24,794 bases of DNA from Gammaproteobacteria bacterium RIFCSPHIGHO2_12_FULL_38_11 (GTDB lineage: Bacteria > Pseudomonadota > Gammaproteobacteria > Coxiellales > Coxiellaceae), in NCBI GenBank assembly GCA_001801515.1, contig MGXX01000017.1, positions 1-24,794 of the forward strand, given 5' to 3'. Positions 1-6,134 of this stretch are shown in pieces (the first letter of the stretch is position 1; each line of letters starts with the position of its first letter). Position numbers and translations under genes: made by a program. The notes under the pieces are model-generated. The model was not told where the DNA came from, made no database searches, and saw nothing but the letters and a program-made list of their open reading frames with translations.

Positions 1-103
1 TGCTTATTGCATTTCGAACATTTTCGAATGAAAAACATTTAAAGATCACGTCATATTGGGCGATCAGTTGTACGACTTATTTCGTACCTGTTCCCTAGGA
101 TGC

Positions 104-137
104 ACAAAAAACATACGCGCCTTCTAAGCGCGTTTTT
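104..137 (-). terminator. Intrinsic terminator of the tRNA cluster
   Basis: A 6-bp GC-rich stem (ACGCGC at 115-120 pairing with GCGCGT at 128-133) encloses a 7-nt loop. On the minus strand it is followed after a short gap by a run of T (106-111). It lies just after the last tRNA of the leftward cluster. A T run also follows it on the plus strand, so it could act in both directions. Seen directly; function inferred. Confidence 0.75.
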
Positions 138-145
138 GTGATATA

Positions 146-222
146 TGGGGTGGACGATGGGACTCGAACCCACGACGACCTGAGTCACAGTCAGGGGCTC
201 TACCAACTGAGCTACGCCCACC
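146..222 (-). tRNA. tRNA-His (GTG)
   Basis: The minus strand folds into a full cloverleaf with a 7-bp acceptor stem and the TTCGAGTCC T-arm. The anticodon loop CTGTGAC gives anticodon GTG (His). The extra G at position -1 (222), facing discriminator C (149), is the hallmark of tRNA-His. The CCA end is encoded (146-148). It is the last gene of the Pro-Arg-His transcription unit and is followed directly by a hairpin terminator. Confidence 0.96.
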
Positions 223-251
223 ATAATTTTGTTCGGGTATAAATTAATAAA

Positions 252-325
252 TGCGCCCGACAGGATTCGAACCTGTTACCCCCGGCTTAGAAGGCCGGTG
301 CTCTATCCGAATGAGCTACGGGCAC
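252..325 (-). tRNA. tRNA-Arg (TCT)
   Basis: Cloverleaf on the minus strand with acceptor stem GTGCCCG/CGGGCGC. The anticodon loop CTTCTAA gives anticodon TCT (Arg, AGA codons). Discriminator is A at 252. The 3' CCA is not encoded: TTT follows directly. Middle gene of the Pro-Arg-His cluster, about 29 nt from tRNA-His and 21 nt from tRNA-Pro. Confidence 0.96.
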
Positions 326-346
326 AATTCGAATTCTCAAACATTT

Positions 347-420
347 TCGGGGTAGAGGGATTCGAACTCTCGACATTCTGCTCCCAAAGCAGACGCGCTA
401 CCAGGCTGCGCTATACCCCG
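347..420 (-). tRNA. tRNA-Pro (TGG)
   Basis: Cloverleaf on the minus strand with acceptor stem CGGGGTA/TACCCCG. The 5' CGGGG start is typical of tRNA-Pro. The anticodon loop TTTGGGA gives TGG (Pro). Discriminator A at 347; CCA is not encoded. First gene of the leftward tRNA cluster, directly downstream of a strong promoter. Confidence 0.96.
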
Positions 421-430
421 AAGAAAGTGA

Positions 431-459
431 ATGATACTGTGATCCCTAGATTACGTCAA
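431..459 (-). promoter_or_regulatory. Sigma-70 promoter of the tRNA Pro-Arg-His cluster
   Basis: On the minus strand a -35 box TTGACG (454-459) and a -10 box TATCAT (431-436) are separated by exactly 17 nt, with AT-rich DNA just upstream of the -35. The expected start lies a few bases before the first base of tRNA-Pro (420). Confidence 0.75.
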
Positions 460-471
460 ATAATTTTACTG

Positions 472-502
472 GTTAATTCACGCTACCCGCAATAGAATTA
501 AC
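472..502. repeat. 8-bp inverted repeat in the tRNA/dapD divergent region
   Basis: GTTAATTC (472-479) and GAATTAAC (495-502) form a perfect inverted repeat with a 15-nt gap. It lies between the leftward tRNA promoter and the dapD start. It could be an operator for dapD or a chance match in AT-rich DNA. No known regulator consensus was recognised. Confidence 0.3.
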
Positions 503-534
503 ACTCACCCTCAACAACGGAATTATCATTCAGC

Positions 535-1344
535 ATGGAAAAATTACAAATAACAATTGAAAACGCATTTGAAAATCGCGATCAAATATCCCCTAAAAAC
601 ACAACCCCCTCAATTCAAAAAGCCATCGACAAAACCATTCATTTATTAGACTCTGGAAAGATTCGCGTAGCAGAAAAAATAAATGGCGCTTGGATCACGC
701 ATGAATGGATTAAGAAGGCTGTGTTGTTATTTTTTAGAACGCATGAAAATAAAATAATAGATGGCCAATTCTTTGATAAAGTCCCACTGAAATTTCAGGG
801 TTTAACCCAACAACAATTTCAAGATAACGGCGTTCGTGTTGTTCCCTCAGCTATTGCTCGCAAAGGTGCCTACATTGCACCCAATACTATTTTAATGCCA
901 AGCTACGTGAATATCGGCGCATATATCGATTCTGGCACTTTAATCGACACATGGGCGACTGTTGGGTCCTGTGCGCAAATCGGCAAAAACGTGCATATTT
1001 CTGGCGGCGTGGGAATTGGTGGTGTGCTTGAACCCCTACAAGCCTCACCCACGATTATTGAAGACAGTTGCTTTATCGGCGCCCGATCCGAAATTGTTGA
1101 GGGCGTCATCATTGAAAAAGGCGCTGTAATTTCAATGGGTGTTTTTATCGGACAAAGCACGCCTATTTATAATCGCATCACAGATAAAATCACTTATGGT
1201 AAAGTACCCGCTTATTCTGTGGTAATTCCAGGATCATTGCCTGCTACCAATGGAAAATATGCAAGATATTGCGCGTTGATTGTAAAACAAGTTGATGAAA
1301 AAACAAGATCTAAAACATCAATAAACGAATTATTAAGAGAATAA
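535..1344 (+). CDS. dapD: 2,3,4,5-tetrahydropyridine-2,6-dicarboxylate N-succinyltransferase
   Basis: DapD transfers succinyl from succinyl-CoA to tetrahydrodipicolinate in the cytoplasmic succinylase branch of diaminopimelate/lysine synthesis, which feeds peptidoglycan. The 269-residue product has the usual family length (about 274 in E. coli). After an alpha-helical N-terminal domain (about residues 1-95) come isoleucine-rich hexapeptide repeats of the left-handed beta-helix (about 100-225), including the [14 protein letters not shown] stretch and a C-terminal SVVIPGSLP segment. The ATG at 535 has only a weak ribosome site. dapE follows after 2 nt, so the two are an operon and probably translationally coupled. 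No sign of decay. Confidence 0.96.
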   Translation: MEKLQITIENAFENRDQISPKNTTPSIQKAIDKTIHLLDSGKIRVAEKINGAWITHEWIKKAVLLFFRTHENKIIDGQFFDKVPLKFQGLTQQQFQDNGVRVVPSAIARKGAYIAPNTILMPSYVNIGAYIDSGTLIDTWATVGSCAQIGKNVHISGGVGIGGVLEPLQASPTIIEDSCFIGARSEIVEGVIIEKGAVISMGVFIGQSTPIYNRITDKITYGKVPAYSVVIPGSLPATNGKYARYCALIVKQVDEKTRSKTSINELLRE

Positions 1345-1346
1345 TA

Positions 1347-2471
1347 ATGACAAATACACTTGATTTAGCAAAACAATTAATTAATATTAAATCTATCACA
1401 CCCTCAGACCTCGGTTGTCAAAAAATATTAATTGATCGATTAAAAAAAATTGGATTTACAGTAACAGAATTAAATTCCAATGGCGTCAGTAATTTTTTAG
1501 CCCTTCGCGGAACAGGCGAAACAGTATTCGCTTTTTCAGGACACACCGATGTGGTGCCTTCAGGTGATGAAACAGAATGGCGTTCCCCCCCTTTTACTGC
1601 AACGGTGGGTGATGGAAAATTATTTGGTCGTGGTGCTGCTGACATGAAAACAGCATTAGCAGCCATGGTTGTTGCTACCGAACGATTTATAGAAAAAAAC
1701 CCAAATCACCCTGGAAAAATAGGGTTTTTAATCACGAGCGATGAAGAAGGCGATGCAACAGATGGCACCGTTAAAATTATTGAATACTGTGAAAAAAATA
1801 ATATTAAAATAAATTATTGTTTAGTGGGTGAGGCCAGTAGCAATAAACGATTGGGGGATGTCATTAAAGTTGGACGTCGCGGATCACTGCATGGTGAGCT
1901 AACCGTTTATGGAAAACAAGGGCACATTGCCTACCCTCACTTAGCCATTAATCCCATTCACCGCAGCTTTCAAGCCCTGGACTTTTTAACCACTGTTGAA
2001 TGGGATAAGGGAAATGCATTGTTTTCCCCTACTACATTTCAAATTTATAATATTCATGCTGATACAGGCGCAACCAATATTATTCCTGGCTCATTGAGTG
2101 CAAGATTTAATTTTCGATATTCCCCTGAAAGTACCGCAGAAACATTACAGCACCGCGTTGAAAAAACATTAGATGATCATCAACTACAATATAAAATTAA
2201 CTGGAATCATTCGAGCAATCCGTTTTACAGTCAATCAGGTGTGTTAACAAATGCCTGTATTGATACAATTAAAAACATATGTGGAATTACACCAGAACGC
2301 AACACAAGCGGTGGCACATCTGACGGACGATTTATTGCGCCAACAGGTACTGAAGTTGTTGAATTGGGTCTTCGCAATGAGAGTATTCATCACATCAATG
2401 AAAATACGGATTTGGCTGATTTGGACATGCTAACAAATTTATATGAAACCATTCTGGATCGTATTTTTTAA
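1347..2471 (+). CDS. dapE: Succinyl-diaminopimelate desuccinylase
   Basis: DapE is a di-zinc M20-family hydrolase that removes succinate from N-succinyl-LL-diaminopimelate, a later step in the same branch as DapD. The 374-residue product carries the expected metal and catalytic residues: H66 and D68 in SGHTDVVPSG, D99 in GRGAADMK, E133 (catalytic base) and E134 in SDEEGD, E162 in VGEAS, and H348 near the C-terminus in SIHHINE. The dimerisation domain lies at about residues 177-295. Its start is only 2 nt after the dapD stop. Length and residue positions match well-studied DapE proteins almost exactly, so the call is secure. Confidence 0.97.
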   Translation: MTNTLDLAKQLINIKSITPSDLGCQKILIDRLKKIGFTVTELNSNGVSNFLALRGTGETVFAFSGHTDVVPSGDETEWRSPPFTATVGDGKLFGRGAADMKTALAAMVVATERFIEKNPNHPGKIGFLITSDEEGDATDGTVKIIEYCEKNNIKINYCLVGEASSNKRLGDVIKVGRRGSLHGELTVYGKQGHIAYPHLAINPIHRSFQALDFLTTVEWDKGNALFSPTTFQIYNIHADTGATNIIPGSLSARFNFRYSPESTAETLQHRVEKTLDDHQLQYKINWNHSSNPFYSQSGVLTNACIDTIKNICGITPERNTSGGTSDGRFIAPTGTEVVELGLRNESIHHINENTDLADLDMLTNLYETILDRIF

Positions 2472-2505
2472 ACCCACTCCCCATAAAACGCTACGAGTAA
2501 TTGAG

Positions 2506-2534
2506 TTGCTTTCAACTGTGAGCTAGTTTACCCT
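2506..2534 (+). promoter_or_regulatory. Candidate promoter of tRNA-Ser
   Basis: TTGCTT (2506-2511) and TACCCT (2529-2534) are 17 nt apart. They are followed by a G/C-containing discriminator and an expected start near 2541, 12 nt before the tRNA. The boxes are imperfect, so this is moderate support only. Confidence 0.4.
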
Positions 2535-2552
2535 TTACGGGCTTTATTCTTA

Positions 2553-2641
2553 GGAGAGATGTCCGAGTGGCTTAAGGAGCACGCCTGGAAAGTGTGTGTA
2601 CGCCTTAAAACGTACCGAGGGTTCGAATCCCTCTCTCTCCG
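2553..2641 (+). tRNA. tRNA-Ser (GGA)
   Basis: Class II tRNA with a long variable arm (around GTGTACGCCTTAAAACGTACC). Acceptor stem GGAGAGA/TCTCTCC with discriminator G at 2641. The anticodon loop CTGGAAA gives GGA (Ser, UCC/UCU codons). The GTTCGAATCC T-arm is intact. CCA is not encoded. It stands alone between dapE and the convergent ankyrin gene. No convincing terminator was seen after it, only a weak T run near 2673. Confidence 0.95.
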
Positions 2642-2691
2642 TACTTACCCAAGCTCACTAAAGTTAGTCAAGTCTTTTTGAAGTTGTAATA

Positions 2692-4767
2692 TCACTTATG
2701 AGAATTTTCATTCCATATGCTACGAACTTCATTCAATAGTGCATTTAACTCTATTTCACCCTCTGACAAAGAAGACGGTTGATGAACTGCAGGCAAAGTC
2801 TCTTGCTGTGAAGCAGTACTTCCTTGAAAAAAACTCGCGACATTCATAACTCTGGAAGAAGGTAATTGTTGTTCGTGCGTCACCGCATTGATTACTCCAG
2901 TACGCAAGTATGTTTCAAATGAATTACACCATTTTTCAGGTGCAGCAAACACGGGGAAATTCATTGTTGCATTTGCTGGTACAATAATGCGTTTTATAAA
3001 AGCATCTAACTTTTTAATATGATATCGCGTCGATACTGCTGGAAAAGTAATCGCATTACAGTGTTCGTTTACTTTTTCACAAAATTTCCGTAATTCTTCT
3101 TCATCACCATATAATGTGATTTCAACAGTTTGATCAGGAGAAGCGTGAGTTGGCACAATCGTTACAACACCATTAAATTGATTACGCAGCCTCTCCCATG
3201 TCGATTCAAGAAAATAGCCTTGATTTTCCGCATTCATGAGTTGTTGGGCAGCAAACTCATGAACCATTTGTTTAGCGTGTTGTTTTTTATTTTTCAAAAA
3301 GTCTTTCACAATCTCATCGTATTGATCACTATATACGAATGATAAAAGGTGCGTCATTTCTTCTTTCGTTAAACAAAACGTTGCTGTATGTGTACAAATA
3401 CCTCGATATAAATGACAGTCTTTTACGATAGGCTGGCTGTTTATTGAAATAACATTACGTGCAATTATGTCAAGTTGTCTCAAAAAGCAATGTAATTTTT
3501 CTAATACCATTTGACGGGTTATATTACCGGTTTGCTGTTGATTTTCAAAAAACATTACCGTCACAGCACGTATGCGATAAGTTCTGGTGAGCTTGGTCTC
3601 TGCATCCATTTTATGATGAAGTAATACTGGTGCATCATACAACGTCGTATTGAATCCATATTGCCATGCTAACTTAATAATTTCATTTTTATTCTGCTGT
3701 AACGCTTCTAGTACAGGCAAACTATAAGTACGCGTTGCACGACAAAATAAGCGTGTTGGAGGCGGAGATGGTAGCGGTAGTCTTGATGGAAATAACTGCG
3801 CTACAACTTCAGGTGGCATTCTCATTGCTATTCTTTCTGCATTAACAAAACACTGCGCAGAAACCGCATCTTGCAGTGCATATTGACCTTTATTATCAGT
3901 TGACATCACAAGCGGCAATACACGCCGCTCCCAACATTGTGCCTTGCAATTAAAATTACCACCAAAAATAAATGTTCGTGGTGTTTCAAGATAACTCAAT
4001 ATGCACTCTACTGTGTCAATAGCTCCAAGAGTAGCAGCAGCTAAGTGTAATGCTGTTTTACCATCATTGGATCGTTTAATTGCAGGATCAATACCATCTT
4101 GCAGTAATAGCAAGCACACATCACGGTGCTTCTTCTCAGCAGCTATATGTAATGCCGTGTTACCATTAGGATGACGCAATGTATTAATATCGATACCCTC
4201 TTCTTTCAAATATTGCAATGCCCTCACTACCTCATCACGGTAGCCTTTTGACGCGCCTACAAGCAGGTGATGGGCGACAGAACCAGGGTACAATATAACT
4301 TTTGCGAATAACCCTTGAGCAGCCTTGTCACGTAATAGATTGCGCATCAAATCAATTTCTTCTGGAGAAAAAGCCATATGTGCAGGATCATCGGATGTAT
4401 TTTTGCGTAATGCTTCTGGTTTTATCATACAAACTTTTCTGCTTAAGCTTATTTCTACAAAAGAGGAATCACTCACTGGCGCTGGTATCAGTGTTTTCAA
4501 CACTGCAACATCAGCTTGTGTAAAATATTGTAACGGATAAATTGGTAACGATTCTGTGAGGGCAGAACGACGTAATACCTTGCTAACGGGTTTCAATGAA
4601 CGTTCCAACGCAGCTAAGGTGGTGGATTTTTTTGGCTGCGACAACGGCGCCGCTAGAGGATTAAAAATAGCTCGCTGTGCTAGCTGTGAACCAAGTATCA
4701 CCTCATTCACGATACGTGACTGTTGAGATTGAGATACGGCCTCTGAAGAAGAATCATCTGGTCTCAT
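2692..4767 (-). CDS. Ankyrin-repeat protein, candidate effector, function unknown
   Basis: A 691-residue protein from the ATG at 4767, chosen because GGGG stands about 10 nt upstream; an in-frame TTG at 4788 would add 7 residues. The N-terminal third is low in known signals. Residues about 173-265 hold ankyrin repeats, clearest as NGNTALHIAAEKKHRD and DGKTALHLAAATLGA. A degenerate repeat (NKGQYALQDAVSA) lies near 293. The rest (about 330-691) matches nothing I recognise. There is no signal peptide or membrane segment. Ankyrin proteins of this make-up are common in intracellular bacteria, where many are secreted by type IV systems. The acidic C-terminal tail (SEGEIELNALLNEV) resembles, weakly, a Dot/Icm signal. 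Secretion and role are inference. Confidence 0.75.
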   Translation of the reverse strand: MRPDDSSSEAVSQSQQSRIVNEVILGSQLAQRAIFNPLAAPLSQPKKSTTLAALERSLKPVSKVLRRSALTESLPIYPLQYFTQADVAVLKTLIPAPVSDSSFVEISLSRKVCMIKPEALRKNTSDDPAHMAFSPEEIDLMRNLLRDKAAQGLFAKVILYPGSVAHHLLVGASKGYRDEVVRALQYLKEEGIDINTLRHPNGNTALHIAAEKKHRDVCLLLLQDGIDPAIKRSNDGKTALHLAAATLGAIDTVECILSYLETPRTFIFGGNFNCKAQCWERRVLPLVMSTDNKGQYALQDAVSAQCFVNAERIAMRMPPEVVAQLFPSRLPLPSPPPTRLFCRATRTYSLPVLEALQQNKNEIIKLAWQYGFNTTLYDAPVLLHHKMDAETKLTRTYRIRAVTVMFFENQQQTGNITRQMVLEKLHCFLRQLDIIARNVISINSQPIVKDCHLYRGICTHTATFCLTKEEMTHLLSFVYSDQYDEIVKDFLKNKKQHAKQMVHEFAAQQLMNAENQGYFLESTWERLRNQFNGVVTIVPTHASPDQTVEITLYGDEEELRKFCEKVNEHCNAITFPAVSTRYHIKKLDAFIKRIIVPANATMNFPVFAAPEKWCNSFETYLRTGVINAVTHEQQLPSSRVMNVASFFQGSTASQQETLPAVHQPSSLSEGEIELNALLNEVRSIWNENSHK

Positions 4768-4811
4768 GACATAACACCCCACTATCAAAAATAAAAAGCG
4801 ACAATCCTTGC

Positions 4812-4840
4812 AGATTACGATCCAATATAATTACGGTCAA
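4812..4840 (-). promoter_or_regulatory. Possible promoter of the ankyrin-repeat gene
   Basis: On the minus strand TTGACC (4835-4840) and TAATCT (4812-4817) are 17 nt apart, about 45 nt before the start codon. The -35 is good and the -10 is poor. Confidence 0.3.
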
Positions 4841-4889
4841 GTAGTTATTCGATATTAGGTATAATTAATGATCTCTTAATTATTTTTAA

Positions 4890-5672
4890 CTATTCGCTTT
4901 TCACCCCCATTTTCTCCAAAATTCCTGCCAATACGTCATAATTTTGATATTTTAATTTAATCCACCCCGAGCGATTCACATTGTTTTCCAAAATCACTTC
5001 TGCATTAAAATGATCCGACGTCCTTTTTTCCAAACGCCGAATATTCACATCCTTATTTTCAGTTTGCATTGGTTGATTTTTTTGTTGTTGGATACTATTT
5101 TCCAAATAACGCACCGACCATCCATCGGCAATGGCTTTAGTCGCAAAATTAAATTGCAACTCAGGCGCTAACCCCGCTAAAATTTTTCCATGTCCTTCGG
5201 TTAGGGCTTTATCCATTAGTAATTGTTGAACACGTGCATCAAGATGCAACAACCGCAAGGTATTGGTAATTTTTGTACGAGACTGCCCTAACGCCTTCCC
5301 AATCGCTTCATGCGTATAATGAAATTCATCCATCAGTCGCGCTAAAGCCATCGCTTCTTCAATCGGATTTAAATTTTCGCGTTGAATATTTTCAATCAAA
5401 GTCACTTCTGCTGCTTGCGCATCAGTATAAACACGAATGACACAAGGGACATCTTTTAAACCGGCCAATTGCGATGCACGCCACCGTCGCTCGCCCGCAA
5501 TAATTTCATAACGGTTCGGCGTGATTTCACGCACGATAATTGGCTCGATCACACCTTGCGAACGAATTGAGGCTGCCAATTCTTGCAATGCAGCTTCATT
5601 AAAAACACGGCGTGGTTGATAGCGACCACGGGACAGACATTCGACAGGCAGGTTTTTGAGTAGGCTTATCAT
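4890..5672 (-). CDS. parB: ParB-family DNA-binding CTPase (short, no adjacent ParA)
   Basis: ParB loads on parS sites, slides as a CTP-dependent clamp and organises the origin region for segregation. The 260-residue product shows the CTP-binding motifs GERRWRA (60-66) and ENIQREN (94-100), the central helix-turn-helix (about 120-145, with IGKALGQSRTKITNTL) and a C-terminal dimerisation segment (YDVLAGILEKMGV). I chose ATG 5672, which has a GGA upstream; the open frame extends to 5840 but that part has no ParB likeness. The family's usual N-terminal LGRGL-type tail, which contacts ParA, is absent. No parA is adjacent. It stands next to a DnaA-box cluster, which fits an origin-proximal role. 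It could be a second, non-partition paralogue. Confidence 0.88.
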   Translation of the reverse strand: MISLLKNLPVECLSRGRYQPRRVFNEAALQELAASIRSQGVIEPIIVREITPNRYEIIAGERRWRASQLAGLKDVPCVIRVYTDAQAAEVTLIENIQRENLNPIEEAMALARLMDEFHYTHEAIGKALGQSRTKITNTLRLLHLDARVQQLLMDKALTEGHGKILAGLAPELQFNFATKAIADGWSVRYLENSIQQQKNQPMQTENKDVNIRRLEKRTSDHFNAEVILENNVNRSGWIKLKYQNYDVLAGILEKMGVKSE

Positions 5673-5830
5673 GATCAATTCCATAATGGCTATAAAATGA
5701 AGATCAAAAAAATAACACCGCTCATTTTGCATCAAAACCGAAATAATTTCACCAGGTAAAAAAAGAACAAGGTGACAATTTAACGAAAGAACCAGTGATG
5801 TAAGCGCATGTCGACACACTACACACAAGT

Positions 5831-5897
5831 TTATCCACAAGCTCTGTGCATGAAGTCAATTTTGCAACAACTTCTTATGCACACACACTGTGGATAA
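5831..5897. promoter_or_regulatory. DnaA box cluster
   Basis: Four boxes in 67 bp: TTATCCACA (5831-5839), TGTGCATGA (5845-5853, one mismatch on the minus strand), TTATGCACA (5875-5883) and TGTGGATAA (5889-5897). The orientations are + - + -. Three match the strict consensus, far more than expected by chance in so short a stretch. Confidence 0.8.
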
Positions 5898-5937
5898 CTC
5901 TGTGGGTAGCGTGTCGAAACATCAGCTAAATTACTGT

Positions 5938-5949
5938 AGTTTCGAAACT
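5938..5949. repeat. 12-bp palindrome AGTTTCGAAACT
   Basis: A perfect palindrome. Its halves, GTTTC and GAAAC, are the outer parts of the parS consensus but lack the central ACGT. A related CGAAAC lies 28 nt to the left (5915-5920). Next to a parB gene this might be a variant ParB site; the link is inference. Confidence 0.35.
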
Positions 5950-5993
5950 GTTGTTAAATTGTGTACTTTTTAGACATGCATTAACAGATTTAA

Positions 5994-6006
5994 AATCAAT
6001 GAGTTA
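5994..6006 (+). promoter_or_regulatory. IHF-binding consensus
   Basis: AATCAATGAGTTA matches the IHF consensus WATCAANNNNTTR at every fixed position, inside the AT-rich part of the origin-like region. The IHF site is a common component of gammaproteobacterial origins. Confidence 0.45.
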
Positions 6007-6134
6007 CAGTATTTTTAATTTTGCTCGCATTTTAATCGAAGAAAAATCTTTGACCAGTTAATAATAATATTCACCTGTGGGAAACCTTGCTTTTGAGTGA
6101 TAAACTTAAGCTGAATTTTTGCCATGGATGCCCA

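Larger units (their letters stand above)
5825..6086. other. Origin-like region: DnaA boxes plus AT-rich DNA (candidate oriC)
   Basis: This gene-free stretch between parB and addB holds perfect DnaA boxes (TTATNCACA) at 5831-5839 (+), 5875-5883 (+) and 5889-5897 (-). A one-mismatch box lies at 5845-5853 (-). To the right come a 12-bp palindrome, an exact IHF consensus and about 130 bp of very AT-rich DNA (5950-6080) that could unwind. Dense boxes beside an AT-rich tract are the standard layout of a bacterial origin. No GATC clustering was seen, so SeqA/Dam control of the enterobacterial type is unlikely. Origin function is inference. Confidence 0.55.

Noticed and set aside
1..100. Left edge with TTCGAA-containing repeats (ATTTCGAAC, TTTTCGAAT)
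   Set aside because: Too short and too weak to assign; no gene or known site recognised before the terminator at 104.
229..495. Open frame of 88 codons across the tRNA genes
   Set aside because: It runs antisense through tRNA-Pro and tRNA-Arg; the apparent peptide is only translated tRNA sequence.
4870..4882. GATCTCTTAATTA resembling the E. coli oriC 13-mer
   Set aside because: Single copy, about 1 kb from the DnaA boxes and on the other side of parB; probably chance in AT-rich DNA.
5673..5840. N-terminal extension of ParB
   Set aside because: The 56 extra residues have no likeness to ParB and overlap a DnaA box; ATG 5672 fits the family start of the core domain.
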